A DNA stretch of 64,000 nucleotides from Amoebophrya sp. A120 (lineage: Eukaryota > Sar > Dinophyceae > Syndiniales > Amoebophryaceae). A model generated the notes under the pieces. It made no database searches. It had not been told where the DNA came from and was given only the letters and a program-made list of their open reading frames with translations. Numbering within the stretch: position 1 is the first letter of the stretch; every line of letters begins with the position of its first letter. This document shows, piece by piece, positions 10,912-22,809 of the stretch. The stretch is from positions 4,204,793 to 4,268,792 of the forward strand of contig CAJINV010000008.1 in the NCBI GenBank assembly GCA_905178155.1, in the 5' to 3' direction. The translations under genes and the position numbers were made by a program.

Positions 10912-12927
10912 ATGTTGTCCGCTGGTGATTCAACATCGGTGGAAGCCGGTGGACTACTAGTAGAAGCTGCCGCTCCGGGCAGCAGCACGAAGCTGCGAAA
11001 GCGAGAGCTGCGACGCAACCTCATCTCTGCGATCTACCTCTCCTTCACCCTCGGTCACGCGCACATCAGTATGCGAGCCTCGTCCCTCTCCCTGCAGGTC
11101 CTGTCCGCGACCTTGGCCTTCGACGCATTAGTCCTCGCCTTCGGAGGCTTTTTGCTATCCAGTGCAAATATGTGTATGTCTTCTAGAACGACAAAAATAA
11201 AACGCAAATTAATCATGATTTGTCACGCTGACAAGTCTTGCAGACGACCAAAGCGGCCTTTTGTACGGCGTGAGCCAAGATGAACCCCAACGGATGAACA
11301 CAAGTTTCCTATGATTTTTGGGTGGTAGCAATATTGCAAATTTACTTCTAATACTAGGTGTACTTACAATTGCATTTTGCTTTTGCGTGACAAACTGCGA
11401 CCCGCAGGTAAGTAGCACGAGTGAAAAGCAGGCCGCTCCGGCTGTTCTTGCACCAGAAATTTTGTTTGTTGTCCTATGTCCTTCAAATCTCGACGTTTCG
11501 TAGCCCCAGACCACATCTTTGCGATGCATACCCGCTCAAATGGCGCAAATTGCTGGAATTTCTCGGCCGGGTCCGGTTCTTCGCAGACGCGCTGGCCTGG
11601 CCCTTTTTCCTCAGTTTTGCGGTGAACTATGCTGCGGAAAAATTCGTATATCATCTCCCCAAACTCAAAGCGGAAATTTCTCATGCTCTTTTTTTTGTAG
11701 CTACTGCTACAGATCTAACGACCGACCTAGTACTATAGCAAATCATCGTCACCCCCTGGCCACGCAAACAAATCGGCCTCGCCAAGGTTCTTCATTTTGA
11801 TACGAGGAGTTGGGGAGGCTTTTGCTTTTCGTTTGAATATAAAAGTGGGAAAAAATTGCGACTTTATTGCCGCTCACAAGGCCGACAACTGGGAATTCAT
11901 GCTGCAGAGCCTGTTCTACCTGTTGTCCCTGATTTTCGTGTTCCGCGAGGTGACTTACTACTGCTACGTGTTTTTCGATCCCAAAGGCACAGAGACCAAG
12001 ATTCTCGCAAACCTCAGGGCGGACGGAAATATCGACGCAAACACCGGACGGTACGCGCCCGCTCGCGGGGCGGGAAGTATTAAAGATGCGTCCGTAGGAG
12101 CGACGCCCCGCGACGCGCCACTTGTGAACAACCCAGTAGATGACCCCGCCGGGAACAGGAACTACCCAGCGGGGGGCCCTAGAAGTACACCTTTGCAAGT
12201 GCCCGGGGCGATGGAGATGACCACGCAAAGCACTAGTAGGCAAGCCAGCTCTAGTAGTGGCCCAACCTCTGCTGTTGCAGAGGATCTTCACCGAGATTAT
12301 CCAAATGCGGCCACGTCAGATGCACAGGTGGTCCAGCGGGTCCTCGCCGCCCCCGCAGCTCCGGCCCTGCAGCCCCGCGTTGCAGCAGCAGGCGACAAAA
12401 ACAACTTCAAGGATGACGACGAGCAACCCGAACACGAGCAGAACTTGTTTTCCCTGGCCCAAAGTTTCCACCCCGGGTTCTTGCAAACCAAAGCCCCGCG
12501 GGACGAGCTCCCCGGGGGCCGCGGCGGCGGCTCCTCGTCCCTGACACGAGGACAGCAGGGCGTGAAAGCCGACTTCGGCGACTGCCTCCCGCGAAACGCG
12601 GTTTTCGGCGGGTACTTCCGGCCACTCTCCGAGGAGGCGGACGACGGAAGGTTGGTATTCGTGCCCGTGCCGAAGCGCGACGGCCTGTACATCGCCAGCG
12701 GCATCGTGATGCTGGAGCACCTGGTCCTCGGGTTTTCCGCGTTCGTCGACCACGTGCCGCACAAATTTCCGCCGCTCTTTTTCGGGGCGGTGATCGGGTT
12801 CGGGGGCCGGATGCTGGAGAAGAAGGTGGAAAATTTAAGTTACGCCCGCCTCTCCCTCCGCCTCTCCGAGTTGCTCTGGATGTATTGCTGCTTCCGCCAA
12901 GAACAAAGCTGCGACTCCCTGTTTTAG
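10912..12927 (+). CDS. Multi-segment membrane protein, exons partly resolved
   Basis: Protein-like exons start at the ATG at 10912 (to about 11165), at about 11509 (to about 11695), and at about 11845 to the stop at 12927. A possible small exon lies at 11326-11408. Hydrophobic stretches include LSATLAFDALVLAFGGFLL in the first exon, FADALAWPFFLSFAVNYA in the next, MLQSLFYLLSLIFVF near 11898, and IASGIVMLEHLVLGFSAFV near 12690. A long hydrophilic Pro/Ala/Asp-rich loop lies between the last two. The protein is therefore probably a polytopic membrane protein with a large soluble loop. No family is recognised. The first intron starts near GTGCAAATATGTGTATG and resembles an introner, but I could not place its right end. 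Confidence 0.55.
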
Positions 12928-13741
12928 CAGGAGGCTGAAGTTGGTTCATCGGACGAGAGGTGAAAATGCCGCATTTTTAGTGCATCACGATCTTCACCGA
13001 CTTGAATGCTTTTACAGGAATCGCACTCCGTCGCAATTCTCGCTGAAAAAAAATGCCCACACTTGATGATATTTTCGACGCTAAATTGCAAATTCGCCGT
13101 CGAGCACTTCTGCGCCACTTCGAAATAACCTGTCGCCAGACGATCTGTGTGTGTGTGGCCGCTCCTCTCTCATGTGGATGCATGTGAATGCTCGAATTAT
13201 ATATATATTCTTGCTTTGCGATTTTTATCTTTCGTTTTGCGCAAATAGAATTGCACCCGATCGTGCTCATGTGTGTGTGTTTTTGCTCAAATACAATCGG
13301 ATCCCTGCGATTTGCCTTCAAAGGGCTTCACCTGGTCTCGCTTTTTTTTACTTGGCCTACGACCCATTCCGTGTCTTTGAAAGTTCATTTGTCTTCGTCC
13401 TCTGTTGCACTATTTCGAAGTCGCATTTGTGTTATTGTTTTGCCGGTGTTTTTCTTCTCTGGTATTGTTGTTGTTCCCGCTCACTCTTGTATGTAGTTCA
13501 TCCTGATCCTGTTCTGGCAGGCGCGATACAATAGCACTTGCCGTCCTAACTTGTCATTGGTTGAGATTATATAGTTAAGTACATTTTATCGCTGCTCGAA
13601 GCGCTTGCGAAAGAACAGACACAATGGGATGGCGAAAGTCTTCCCTCGTGGTTCTCCTCCTGTACCGTGAGAGGCCCTAGTACGTTGTACTTCTGTGAGT
13701 TTCACTCTTGAAAAACCTCCAGCAAAGAACTCACCAAGAAA
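12928..13741. other. Intergenic stretch, T-rich, no gene recognised
   Basis: 13150-13500 is pyrimidine- and TG-rich and open in two + frames, but the translations are Phe/Cys/Val runs typical of a T-rich tract. No motif was seen. It likely holds the promoter of the downstream methyltransferase gene. Confidence 0.4.
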
Positions 13742-16700
13742 ATGTCCAGTACCACGATGAAAACCAAACTTGTAGAAAACAGGGACCGCGCTGCAACTGG
13801 CTTGCCTGTTGCAGGCAAAAATGGTGGCGCCTCCGCCGAGAAGGAGTACGGGCAGACGGATGTTTATGCGGAAAATTTAACAACATCGCCACCTGACTAC
13901 TCCCTGCACTGGCTTCTGGTGGCCATTGCCGTCCTGATACAGTTTTGGCAAGGGAAATACATTCTGTCCATCCACTGCGGTTGCAGCGAGTTATCAAATG
14001 TATAACCGGGCATCTTTCACGTTCTTCACGTTCAACAGCGCATGCATTTTTACAAAAGAACTTTTGGCTGCTCGTAACACAACGTACAAATTGTACGGTT
14101 GAAAAGATTTACATTTGCTTCGTGTCACACACTTCACAAGGACGACCTCGTCGCATCGACGATCATGGTGACAGACCAAGAATCTTTTTTCGTGGAACTT
14201 CGCGTAACCCGACTGCAGCGGCACATGCCCGTCCGTCGCGGCGCTACGCAGTGGGTTTCAGGGTATCGGACCTGATCCACCACCACCTATTTTCACGTTG
14301 AGTACTATTATGAAAAACTGCGAAGATCGATGAAGATAGTCCTAGTTTTGCAGCGGATACAGAACGAGCCAAAGTGCGGTGGGCGACTCTGGTGCAGCTG
14401 GAGCGGCTGCAAGTAGCATCGCACCTCAGCAGCTGTCGCACGCAAAAACGGTGCTCAATCGAGTGGCCCAGTATCAAAACCGGGCCATCCCCTTCCCCGA
14501 TGCAGCGGTGCTCGGCGGAAGTGGAACAGCACATGCGACGGCAGCGAGTAATGCAGCAGCGGCATCCGCGATGAATTTGAATGCAGCAAGGCAAACGAGC
14601 GGTGGCGGCGTGAAACGGCGGCGAAGGAGAAGGAAAAGCAAAACTACGAGCAGCGATGATGGTAATAAAACCGTGGGGAAAGAAGATATGCAAGTGAAAC
14701 CTAGTACAGCTGGCAGCGCATCGTCGCCTGGAGTACGCGAACATTATCAGCAGGGGGACCCAGCATCAAAAACGCACGTCAATGTGGTGCGCGGGAATGA
14801 CAGCGGAGGCGCAGCCGAAGTCCGCTCCGCGACGGTGCGACCAGAACTTCTGCCCACAAAAGCGCACAGCTTTAACCTGCTATCTTGCGTAAAAACGTCC
14901 CCACCCCAAAGTCCTCATGCCAATCTGCATCCCTGAAAAAAAATGCTTCTTATGCCTGAAAAAATAAAGTCGTGTACATGAATAAAGGTAGGATCCTGGA
15001 TCTGTGACGCTGCAGCACTAGCTAAACACGAGTGCATACCAAGCCGAGCGAACAACTTGCTTCTCTCGCGCAACAAACAAAAGAAGTGGAAGCTTTGTAT
15101 TCGCAGACTTTCTATCTCGACTCTGGCGCAGGGACGTTTTTGCACAGGATCCCTGCTCGATTTTCTTCTCAATCGTCACCCGCGTGGTATTGGTGTTGTT
15201 CTCGGAGTGGGCCGAAATCCGCTGGCGCTTTTGCATTGCAAATATGTCTGGGTCTAGAAAAGTTGAAACTTGTCATGCGAAAAAGTCTGGCTGGCAGACT
15301 GAATCTATGTTGCGTGAGCGCAAAAGTTGCCCGCCTCTTGCGATGTTGCAGCAAAAGGCGGATTTATCATACGGGATAGGCATGAGCAAGGTCTCGCAAA
15401 ATCTATGATCTTTTTTGTACAATCCAGACCAGGTGTCGCGTGGTCTGCGAAAACTTAAAGTCTTGCACTCTCCTAGATCCAGACATATTTGCATTTGATA
15501 GCGCTGGACTTGCTGCAAAGCTGGCACACGAGTCCGGGCCTCTACCTGGTGGACCCCTTCATACACATTTACCGTATCAACCTGCAGAAAAAAAGCGTGC
15601 ACCACACCGAATTTCGAATCCAATAACAATGAACTTCTCTCCATACTAGCACCCTCAGGTTGTTCCGTTCATTTACACAAGAGAGGTTTTGTTCCTCTTC
15701 CTCCCGCTCCTGTTCAATATGGTTGTAAGTAATTAGCCGCGCGCTCCTATAATTCAACCTCGTAATTTATTTTTTTGCATGAGAAACATACGATGCTATG
15801 GTGTAAGTAGTGCAAACCTCCTGTTTCTGTGGTGATACTCCAAGGCTACGACGAGCCCGAGAACCTGTCCGACATTGAGCACCAACGGGTTATCGCACTG
15901 GGAAAATGATCCTGATATCACTTTTGTCATGCGAAAATGGTAGAAAACTGCCACCGGAAAAAGACAAGTTTTTCTTCCAGAAAGAAAAAAAACCCTGTCT
16001 TTCATACCGACTATAGTTTACATCGATGGGTCACTCCGTTGTCGTCCTGGTTCCTCCGTGCTGGGTCTTAGTCTTTGTCTTTCTCCTGTATTGATGCATG
16101 TAAATACTTACTTGTCAGTAACCAGGTTTCTTTTTCGAAACGATAAGCCTGTTCGAGGACCTGCGGAACAAAATTCACCGATTTGAGGGAAGGTATGTTT
16201 GTGCTGGTGGTCATGTGGCAAGGAACTGTGCAGTGAGTCCCCCCTAGCACACTAGCAAGGCACCAAAAATGCAAGTGCCAGTTTCTACTTTGCGAAGTAG
16301 AACTACGATAAGATGTGCGTGTAATGAGGATCATCTTAATCATCGGTCGGTACTTTTTCTCGTCTCAGGTACAGCCTCATGCGCGACTTCTCGGAGTCGT
16401 TCGCAGTAACCTGGCGCCACAACCCGCTGCAACAGCCGTATGGTGATGAAGACGATCGGGTCATTTGTCATTCTGGCAGGAAAAAAATGGAAATACTGCA
16501 CCGAATTATTCCTCAAAGCTGAAGCAAGACTAATAAAGTCTGTTTAAATGACATAGACAAATGCATGCTGGTACGCAACGAATATCATCATGAACGTCAT
16601 AGAATTGTACGGAGCAAGAACTGGGACAAGAGCAGCCAATTCATACATTATCTATCCACCTCGAGGACGCGCCAGTGATACCCGCCATTTGTTTGTGAAA

Positions 16701-17685
16701 TAAAGGCGTTTTTAGGGAAAGACAGCAACTAGTACCAAGAACGTTGAATGTTAGCTACTTCACTTTCCCTTCCGACTGTACAAGAAGCGCGTGCGCTCTT
16801 GAGACAAAGACCCGGACGATAGTTTTCCCGGTACACCTGACCCCCGCCACTGAGTCTGGTGTACATAGACAACAACCCCGCGAAAGAAGCCGTGCTGCGT
16901 GACCTGTCCGATTGGTGGCAAGCGCTCGGCCCCGGAGGGATCATCTGCGGCCCAAACTGGAGCAGGAAAGCGGGGGTATAAAGCCTTAATATGAACAAAT
17001 AGAATCTTCTCCAGTTTTTTTTTCCAAATCCAGTATCTGATATGCCTGACCTTATCGTTAAGTACCGCACTGCACATGCGTGGTCTGCGTCTGCTGCGCA
17101 ACAAGAACCCCAAAAAAATAAGAAAGCATCGTGGTGCCTGTCACTGTTTGATATTGCGAAGATGGGAGGGACATCAATGATCCATGATTATTATCAAACC
17201 AGGTCCAGCAAGCGGTGTCGGAGTTCGCTGCGGCAGTTATCAAAAACATCGAAAGATTTAGATTTTCGTTGTTGCGCACTCTTTTGGGGTCGCTCTTTGC
17301 ATCATTTCACAAGAACTCCCACTCCCCGGCGTCACAACTCCTAAATGACCGCTGCAAAGATAAGAAAGTCTCAAGAACTGACATCATTGACATCGATCTG
17401 GCCCAATCTTCTAGCACTCGCTGTAGGGATCAGCCGTCGGAGATGCTACGAACGAAAAACGGAAGAAACGGAAACAAAAAATCTTTCCAAACCCCATATC
17501 TTTCAACCGTCCGATCCAGCTCTTCCAAGACCAAGACACCTGGTTTCTGGAGTCGTGAAATAAATCCTGACGAGGACTATCAATGGCTAAATGTGGTGGG
17601 CTTCTTTTCTTTCCTGCTCGCTGCTGGGGACCTGGTTTTGAGCACAATGTTTATCCCTGCTTCAAGAAAGAAGAGTGAAGATTGA
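13742..17685 (+). CDS. Membrane-anchored class I SAM-dependent methyltransferase
   Basis: The gene starts at 13742. An N-terminal exon encodes one hydrophobic segment (LHWLLVAIAVLIQFW). Exon 2, about 14353-14880, is a low-complexity linker with a run of Arg/Lys (KRRRRRRKSK). Exons 15157-15229 and 15506-15573 give GVVLGVGRNPLALDLL and SPGLYLVDPFIHIYR, the glycine-rich motif I and a following acidic strand of class I methyltransferases. Later exons near 15845, 16150, 16371 and 16850 give YDEPENLSDIEHQ, LFEDLRNKIHRFEGR, YSLMRDFSESFAVTW, LVYIDNNP and LGPGGIICG. The last open frame, about 17200-17685, adds AVSEFAAAVIKN and a final hydrophobic segment (VVGFFSFLLAAGDLVL). The best family match from memory is the Methyltransf_24-type group common in algae and dinoflagellates. 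The substrate is unknown. Two introns are introner elements and several other boundaries are unresolved, so exon ends after 15888 are approximate. Confidence 0.72.
14881..15151. mobile_element. Introner element, family A
   Basis: The left end TATCTTGCGTAAAAACGTCC and right end GGGACGTTTTTGCACAGGAT are inverted. CCTGC is duplicated at 14876-14880 and 15152-15156. Neither the element ends nor any slide along the duplication gives a GT...AG pair. Removal joins AAC CTG C to TC GAT TTT. Confidence 0.83.
15230..15500. mobile_element. Introner element, family B
   Basis: The left end reads GCAAATATGTCTGGGTCTAG and the right end CATATTTGCATTTGATA. GCGCT is duplicated at 15225-15229 and 15501-15505. 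Removal restores the methyltransferase motif I region in frame (GRNPLAL followed by DLLQSW). This makes it one of the best-supported non-GT-AG introns here. Confidence 0.87.
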
Positions 17686-18367
17686 TTCACGACTTCCCAG
17701 GCCAGCCGTGCAACTTCTGATCGACTTGGATAAGCTCCTGCTTCCATTGACTGACGTAATCAGCGAGAAATGCAGGTGGAAAATGTTGAAAAGGAGTCTG
17801 GCGCTGGCCTGCAGCGCTTAACATTTTCGACGTGTGTTGCAGGGCAAGGATCGCGCGACGAGATTTCTTCATAGCTATGGTGTTTAAGTATGGTTTTCCA
17901 ACGAGATGAATCTCAAATCTGTATCGCTCTCGGCTACTAGCACTAGAAATTTGTTGTGTTTCATCTCTGCGCGGCGGCAAAAATGTCGTGTTCGAATGCT
18001 AGCCATCGCCGTCCCGCCGGTCGTGGGGACCTGCTGGTACTCGCTTTTCCAGCACCCGAGAAGTGGTCGGTTGCTTCCTGCTCGCCGTATCTATGTAAAA
18101 GGTACGACAAAAACTCCTTCGCACAGCCCCTCTGCATCGAAGAGAGTGCGAGCAATAGAGGTTGAGAGTGAATGGTGAATGCATATACAACGGCGATTTG
18201 CTTTCTAAAGAAACATCATGAGCAGCACTACCGCTAGTATTTGAGGTGCGTGACCCCCGCAACACTACCTGCGACCGCCGGGAAAACAAGCGGTGTAACC
18301 GCTGGTGCTGCCGCAGGTCCGCGTCCGTCTGCTTCGTTTTGGAACTGCTGTCGCCAGAAAACTGAAG
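17686..18367. other. Intergenic stretch, no gene recognised
   Basis: Short frames on both strands only. 18240-18367 is GC-rich and could be the leader of the next gene, whose frame is open back to 18305. Confidence 0.4.
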
Positions 18368-20645
18368 ATGGTGCCCTCCTCGTCTTCGTCCTCCGGCCAG
18401 TATCACCGCAAGCGACCCGCAGTGTCGCCTCCCGATCAAGAACCAAAAGGGGCTGGCACGACGATCCCTATAGCCGGTGAAAAAGATGGAAGAGCCGAGG
18501 AGGTTGCGTTGATTCCGGCTCGTGGCGGTGGTGGGGACGCAAGAACTGGAGCATTGAAGCGGGCCAAGAAGGCAACACCACCACGGAACGCGTCAGCGGC
18601 TACGGGAACGACCGCAGGGGTGGTGCTCTCGCCTTTGACAGCAGCATTCAAACACGAAAGAACTCGCGCTGGCGCGGCCCGGCCTCCTGAGCAACCGGAC
18701 CACGGGCGGTCATCGCCTAGTTCAAGCAAGATGCTTTCCGCCGCCGCTGGACCACCCCCTATCAGATGCAATACTAGAAATATGTCTAGGTCCGGAAAAG
18801 GGCAGACGTTTGCCACGCAGCATTTGCATACCCACTCGAACGTTCTGCCTCTCACAGGCAGCCAATACACTAAGTGGCATCTTCACACGTTTCGATCAGG
18901 TTTCTCGACGTTCTCTACTCCGCATGGGCAAGAAAAATCCGTGGTTTGGATGGTAAAGAGGACTGGGCTCAACTGCTTTTCTTGTCCACGGATGACCGAT
19001 TTGTGTGTGACCTAAAATGCGCCTCGCAAGAAGTTTGCCTCCGTCCAGACCCAAACATCTTTGCAATGGATAGGACCTGCGGGCTCCTCGTCTTCGTCAG
19101 GCGCTGCCAGTGGGCGGGCCAACGACGTGTTGAACCTCACCCTCCAAAAAGGAACATCGCAAATACACAGCACTCACCGACCCCCGGGGGCGGGAGAGGA
19201 TGTGCAGGAAGTTGCAAAGCCGCCGACCACAACGACCAATCCTCGTTCTACCGGCGCCGGCGCGGATGTAAAATCTTCGTGCTACGACTCATCCGTTCTG
19301 TTGGGTGCGAACAAAAAGCGCGAGGATCTGGGGGGCGTGCGGCCTCGATCGCAGCTGGACGCTGCGCCCAACTTCATCCGTGTCGCGGGTCGCGGGTTGA
19401 CAGCGGTGCCGAGGTATTCCAGCTTGATATCAAGCGAAAATACGTCTGGCGGTCCGGAAGGTTGCGTGCTGTTTGTCATCAAAGCTTTCTCTTTGCAAAG
19501 TGTCTGGAAAATGCAGGCCTTAGTATCACAAGTTTTGCAGCCCCTTGAACTACATACCTAGGTATCTATGATTCTGCATGAGAAATGGAAATCCCTTTTC
19601 AGCGTGGCCAGCAATAGGCATCTCTTGCAAGTCATGCAAGACACCTGATTGTGTGATCCGCAATACGCACCACTCTTCTTTCCCGACCCAGTCATTATAT
19701 TTGCGACGCATGCTTGAACTTTCAGTGCGACACGGAGCGGGTGGAGCGAGCAAAATTGGCGAAATTGCTGGGATACCCTGTGCAAAAGCATCGTACTCGT
19801 AGTAATCGCGGTCATGCATTACAAGTTTCTTTCTCAAGTTAAATCCGCATTACAAATTTCATTTCTCATGCTGAGGAAATTTGTCATGCGATTTATACTA
19901 GTACGATGCTTTTGCATTTCATATGGAAAAGACATCTCAACGCGAAGGTGACCCGCCAGGGCAAGGGCGTGGTATCTTAGTAAATGTGTCTGAGTTCTAT
20001 GAAATTGGATTTGGATTGTACACGTCTATATCTTCTACCCGTCCGCGCGCCGTCGAGTTTTGGAGCTTTATAACGTTCGATATCTATGACGTATAGATAC
20101 CTCTTAACTTCCCCACACTTCTTACAGCTTCAAAAAGAACCGTAGTTTTTTGTACGCATTGATTTGAAGATTCTGTTCATGCTGACGTGCACCTGCGGAA
20201 ACGGGAAATCTCATCTATGAGATGAAACTAAATTTCTGTCTTGCCATTATACAAACAACAAGGTTTATCTTCCGAGCAGTCCCGCGTCGAGACGAGCAGT
20301 TACGCCCCGAAGCAGGACCATACAAAGGCAGACGAAAATGGCTGGGTGCGCGATGTGAGTCGCGGCGCGAGGATGAACGAGAATCTTAGCACCGCAGAGC
20401 AGAAGCCAGAGACCACGACAAATTCGCTTGTCCAAAACCAAAATCGACAAAAGCATACGAGTTCTGCTACGCGCTCGGAAAACAAGGAAGCGGCTTCCTT
20501 TCGCAAAAAGGAGACTGCTGAATCGAGTACCAATGCTCGGCTTTTATTTCAGGACCCTCCCGCCAATCAGCCGTCTGCTTCAAAGAAAATGAAAGCATCA
20601 CGAAAAGCAGCGATGGCCGCCGCCATGCTCAAAAGCAGTACGTGA
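18368..20645 (+). CDS. Disordered low-complexity protein, five exons
   Basis: Exons 18368-18753, 19078-19427, 19718-19773, 19929-19971 and 20263-20645 total 1218 nt, exactly divisible by three, giving 405 aa. The chain is rich in Ser, Ala, Gly, Thr, Arg and Lys throughout. A short ordered-looking piece in the third exon (CDTERVERAKLAKLLG) is predicted helix. The C-terminus is basic and helical (KKMKASRKAAMAAAMLKSS). No membrane segment or known domain was seen. Introns 1-3 are introner elements: families B, B and a 150-bp family C. The fourth has ordinary GT and AG ends. The neat restoration of one frame through all four junctions is the main evidence that this is a gene. Function is unknown; a nuclear or chromatin-associated role is only a guess from the composition. 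Confidence 0.68.
18754..19072. mobile_element. Introner element, family B, with offset duplication
   Basis: The recognisable element runs from TATCAGATGCAATACTAG (18760) to the right end TCTTTGCAATGGATA (19072). The flanking duplicate GGACC is at 18749-18753 on the left, six bases before the element end, and directly abuts the element at 19073-19077 on the right. Removing 18754-19077 joins GGA CC to T GCG in frame. Confidence 0.65.
19428..19712. mobile_element. Introner element, degenerate family B
   Basis: The left end is TATCAAGCGAAAATACG and the right end TATTTGCGACGCATG, with diverged CTGGCGGTCCGG and CCCGACCCAG arms. CTTGA is duplicated at 19423-19427 and 19713-19717. Removal joins AGC TTG A to AC TTT CAG in frame. 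Confidence 0.72.
19774..19923. mobile_element. Introner element, family C, 150 bp
   Basis: The left end TACCCTGTGCAAAAGCATCG faces the right end CGATGCTTTTGCATTTCATA. The duplication is TGGGA at 19769-19773 against TGGAA at 19924-19928. It has the same length as the family C copy at 39747-39896 and a similar interior (TTAAATCCGCATTACAAAT against GTAAAACAGCATTACAAAT). Confidence 0.8.
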
Positions 20646-21333
20646 TAAAGCAGTATTAGTCCTAGCAGCAGACAACGACTCTACTTGTAGCTGCGCTGTA
20701 AGATTGGTAGCAGAACCGAAGAGGAATATAGACAGAAGAACTCCAAACAGCGAATTACTGACTCGTCCAGAGCAGGCAGCTTTGCACAGAATCATGCTAA
20801 AATGCACAACTCCCTAGTACTTATCATGATTGTTTCGCAGTGGAGTACTTGCGCAAGCGCCGTTTGGGGGTCGCAGATAGTTTTCACCCCTGAATCTGAA
20901 CCAACACTGACGCTCTGCAAAGAAATAACGGACCTCTGCGAGCGTGTCGCTCTCTGAGCTAAAGTCTGTTTTGTTGTGCACCATCTTTTCACTCTGCGCT
21001 GGAAATACAGCGTGAAAAATGTTTTCTTTGCAATATGTATCTCGTGATCATGTGATATTCATCTTCTCGTGCGCTTCGTCATCATGTAGTTCTTGGAAAT
21101 GTTTATTCTAATCTTTTCGCCCTTTTCGGCGTGGAGCCAGTCGTTTTGCAACCTGCAACAAAGTTCTTCTCAGCAAGTGTTGCAGTTTTCTCTTCTGTGT
21201 TGTGGAGCATGACACCGTCTTTCACGCTCCTCGTTTTTCATCCGTTCATCGAGACGTTGACGACCTACTTGCCGTTGGTTAGCTGGATTTATTTTTAGTT
21301 CTTGTTCTACTACAAAATGTCTCACTCTCCTAT
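20646..21333. other. Intergenic stretch, no gene recognised
   Basis: Short frames on both strands only, with no convincing motif or terminal-repeat element. Confidence 0.35.
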
Positions 21334-22497
21334 TTGCAATGCACAAATGTATATACCGATCTTGGCTGCAAAAATTTAATCTATCTTTTCTCTCTCTCTC
21401 TGTCACACCATTTCCGCGATCGGTCGTTTCTTGCCGTACGCCGACTCTGTGGGTCCCCAAAGTTCGTCATTTGGTTCCCGGATCTGGAAGATCATTGCAA
21501 GTTTCTTGTTCTCCTTCTACATTATCATTTATCAAGTTGTTTCCATACCAGCACGATTCACAGAATTTTCGCCCTAGAGCACGACTCAGGCAGTTGCGCC
21601 GTGGTCCGGACGGGTTATTACGCACAGGTGGTGGATATCGATAATATCAGTATCTTCTCCCCAGTGTGGGAACGAAAACGACTTCTACCAGCAGTGCCGC
21701 GAATGGAACAACTGCGTGGACCGCGACGATGTCGTTCCAGTAGTTTTACTTTTTTTGCGCGAGGAAATACAAGAGGCGCCGGTCCTCGTATGATCGAATC
21801 TGTTACCTCCACCTATTCCGCGGCGCCAGCCGTGGCAGCGCCCGGTGAAGCAAAACATGATCCTGTGGTTTTTGATGACCGGCCTCGCGGCACGATGGAT
21901 CGGCGAGAATCCTCGGCGGGATTCCTTTTCTTGAGGAGAGCTAGGAACAAAGAAGGAGTCGACCTAGTCGGTCCTTCTCGTCGTTTTTGTAGTTGCGGAA
22001 AGGTGGACGTCGACAACCTGAAGATGTGCGACCTCCACTTGGCGAACGACCATGGCCACGCAAGAAGGTCCGCCTTTACTGAGGACAGCACAGCGCCAGC
22101 GCATCTTCGACAAGTAGTTCCTCTCCACGGTGGCAGCAGCAGGAGTAGAGGAACCCACCCCGCAAGAAGACACTACACAGCACGACCCGTCGTGTCTTCG
22201 CTGCCGTCCGAAAGTTATCGTATGAAATGCGGCGCCTTTCCGCCCCGCCAAGGTGGAGAACGACCCGCTGATCTCCGCGGCTCTTCCTTGAGAAGTTGTC
22301 CATCAAGAAAGAGGACTCGTAGCGCACCACTAGGTGAAGTAGACATCACCTACGCACCTTCGCCTTTCGGGGACAGTGAGGTCGTGGATGGACAACCTCT
22401 TGCTGTTATCCCGTGTACAAGAAACGACGTACGCAGTGCCCTACATCACTTGCTCTTGCGTGGTTTACATTTAGATTTACAATGCACATTCGCATGA
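21334..22497 (+). CDS. Candidate gene region, frame unresolved
   Basis: One frame is open for 387 codons from 21334 to the stop at 22497, but its translation is Arg/Ser-rich and unlike a folded protein. A second frame gives more convincing local segments. These are 21664-21750 (CGNENDFYQQCREWNNCV followed by DRDDVVPVVLLFL) and about 21830-21930 (RPVKQNMILWFLMTGLAARW), which look like a Cys-bearing domain and a membrane segment. I cannot assemble them into one model. The region may be a multi-exon membrane protein gene with introns I could not place, or a 5' part of the next gene. Coordinates are those of the long open frame only. Confidence 0.25.
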   Translation: MQCTNVYTDLGCKNLIYLFSLSLSHHFRDRSFLAVRRLCGSPKFVIWFPDLEDHCKFLVLLLHYHLSSCFHTSTIHRIFALEHDSGSCAVVRTGYYAQVVDIDNISIFSPVWERKRLLPAVPRMEQLRGPRRCRSSSFTFFARGNTRGAGPRMIESVTSTYSAAPAVAAPGEAKHDPVVFDDRPRGTMDRRESSAGFLFLRRARNKEGVDLVGPSRRFCSCGKVDVDNLKMCDLHLANDHGHARRSAFTEDSTAPAHLRQVVPLHGGSSRSRGTHPARRHYTARPVVSSLPSESYRMKCGAFPPRQGGERPADLRGSSLRSCPSRKRTRSAPLGEVDITYAPSPFGDSEVVDGQPLAVIPCTRNDVRSALHHLLLRGLHLDLQCTFA

Positions 22498-22809
22498 TGC
22501 GGTGAACAACCATGATCTCGCCTGCAGCTCGTCCCTCCAATTTATTACTACGGCCGCCAATTTCTCCGTGTTACGTGCTCTGATCAGAACATTGAGACAA
22601 GAGGTTGCTCTTTGTGATGCGCGTCCTGGATTTTTACCGCCGCGGCGGCGCCACGACTAAATCTAAGGCTCCTCATCATGCACACACGTCACACGCCCCC
22701 GTGAGTCCCAAAACTATTCTGGACTAGTAGTCGAGCAGATTTTTTCTCATCTTGTTGACCTTTATGGCGTAGTATCTATTACGGGTAAAGTCGGTTTTTA
22801 CACGGGATC
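22498..22809. other. Short intergenic stretch, nothing seen
   Basis: No coding-like segment. It may be the promoter or leader of the Cys-rich/methyltransferase gene. Confidence 0.35.

Noticed and set aside
13151-13534. 127-codon Phe/Cys/Val-rich + strand frame
   Set aside because: It lies in a T-rich tract, and a neighbouring frame is also open; composition reflects base bias, not a membrane protein.
21350-21420. TCTCTCTCTCTC tract as a simple-sequence repeat
   Set aside because: It is a short pyrimidine tract of about 16 bp and not noteworthy.
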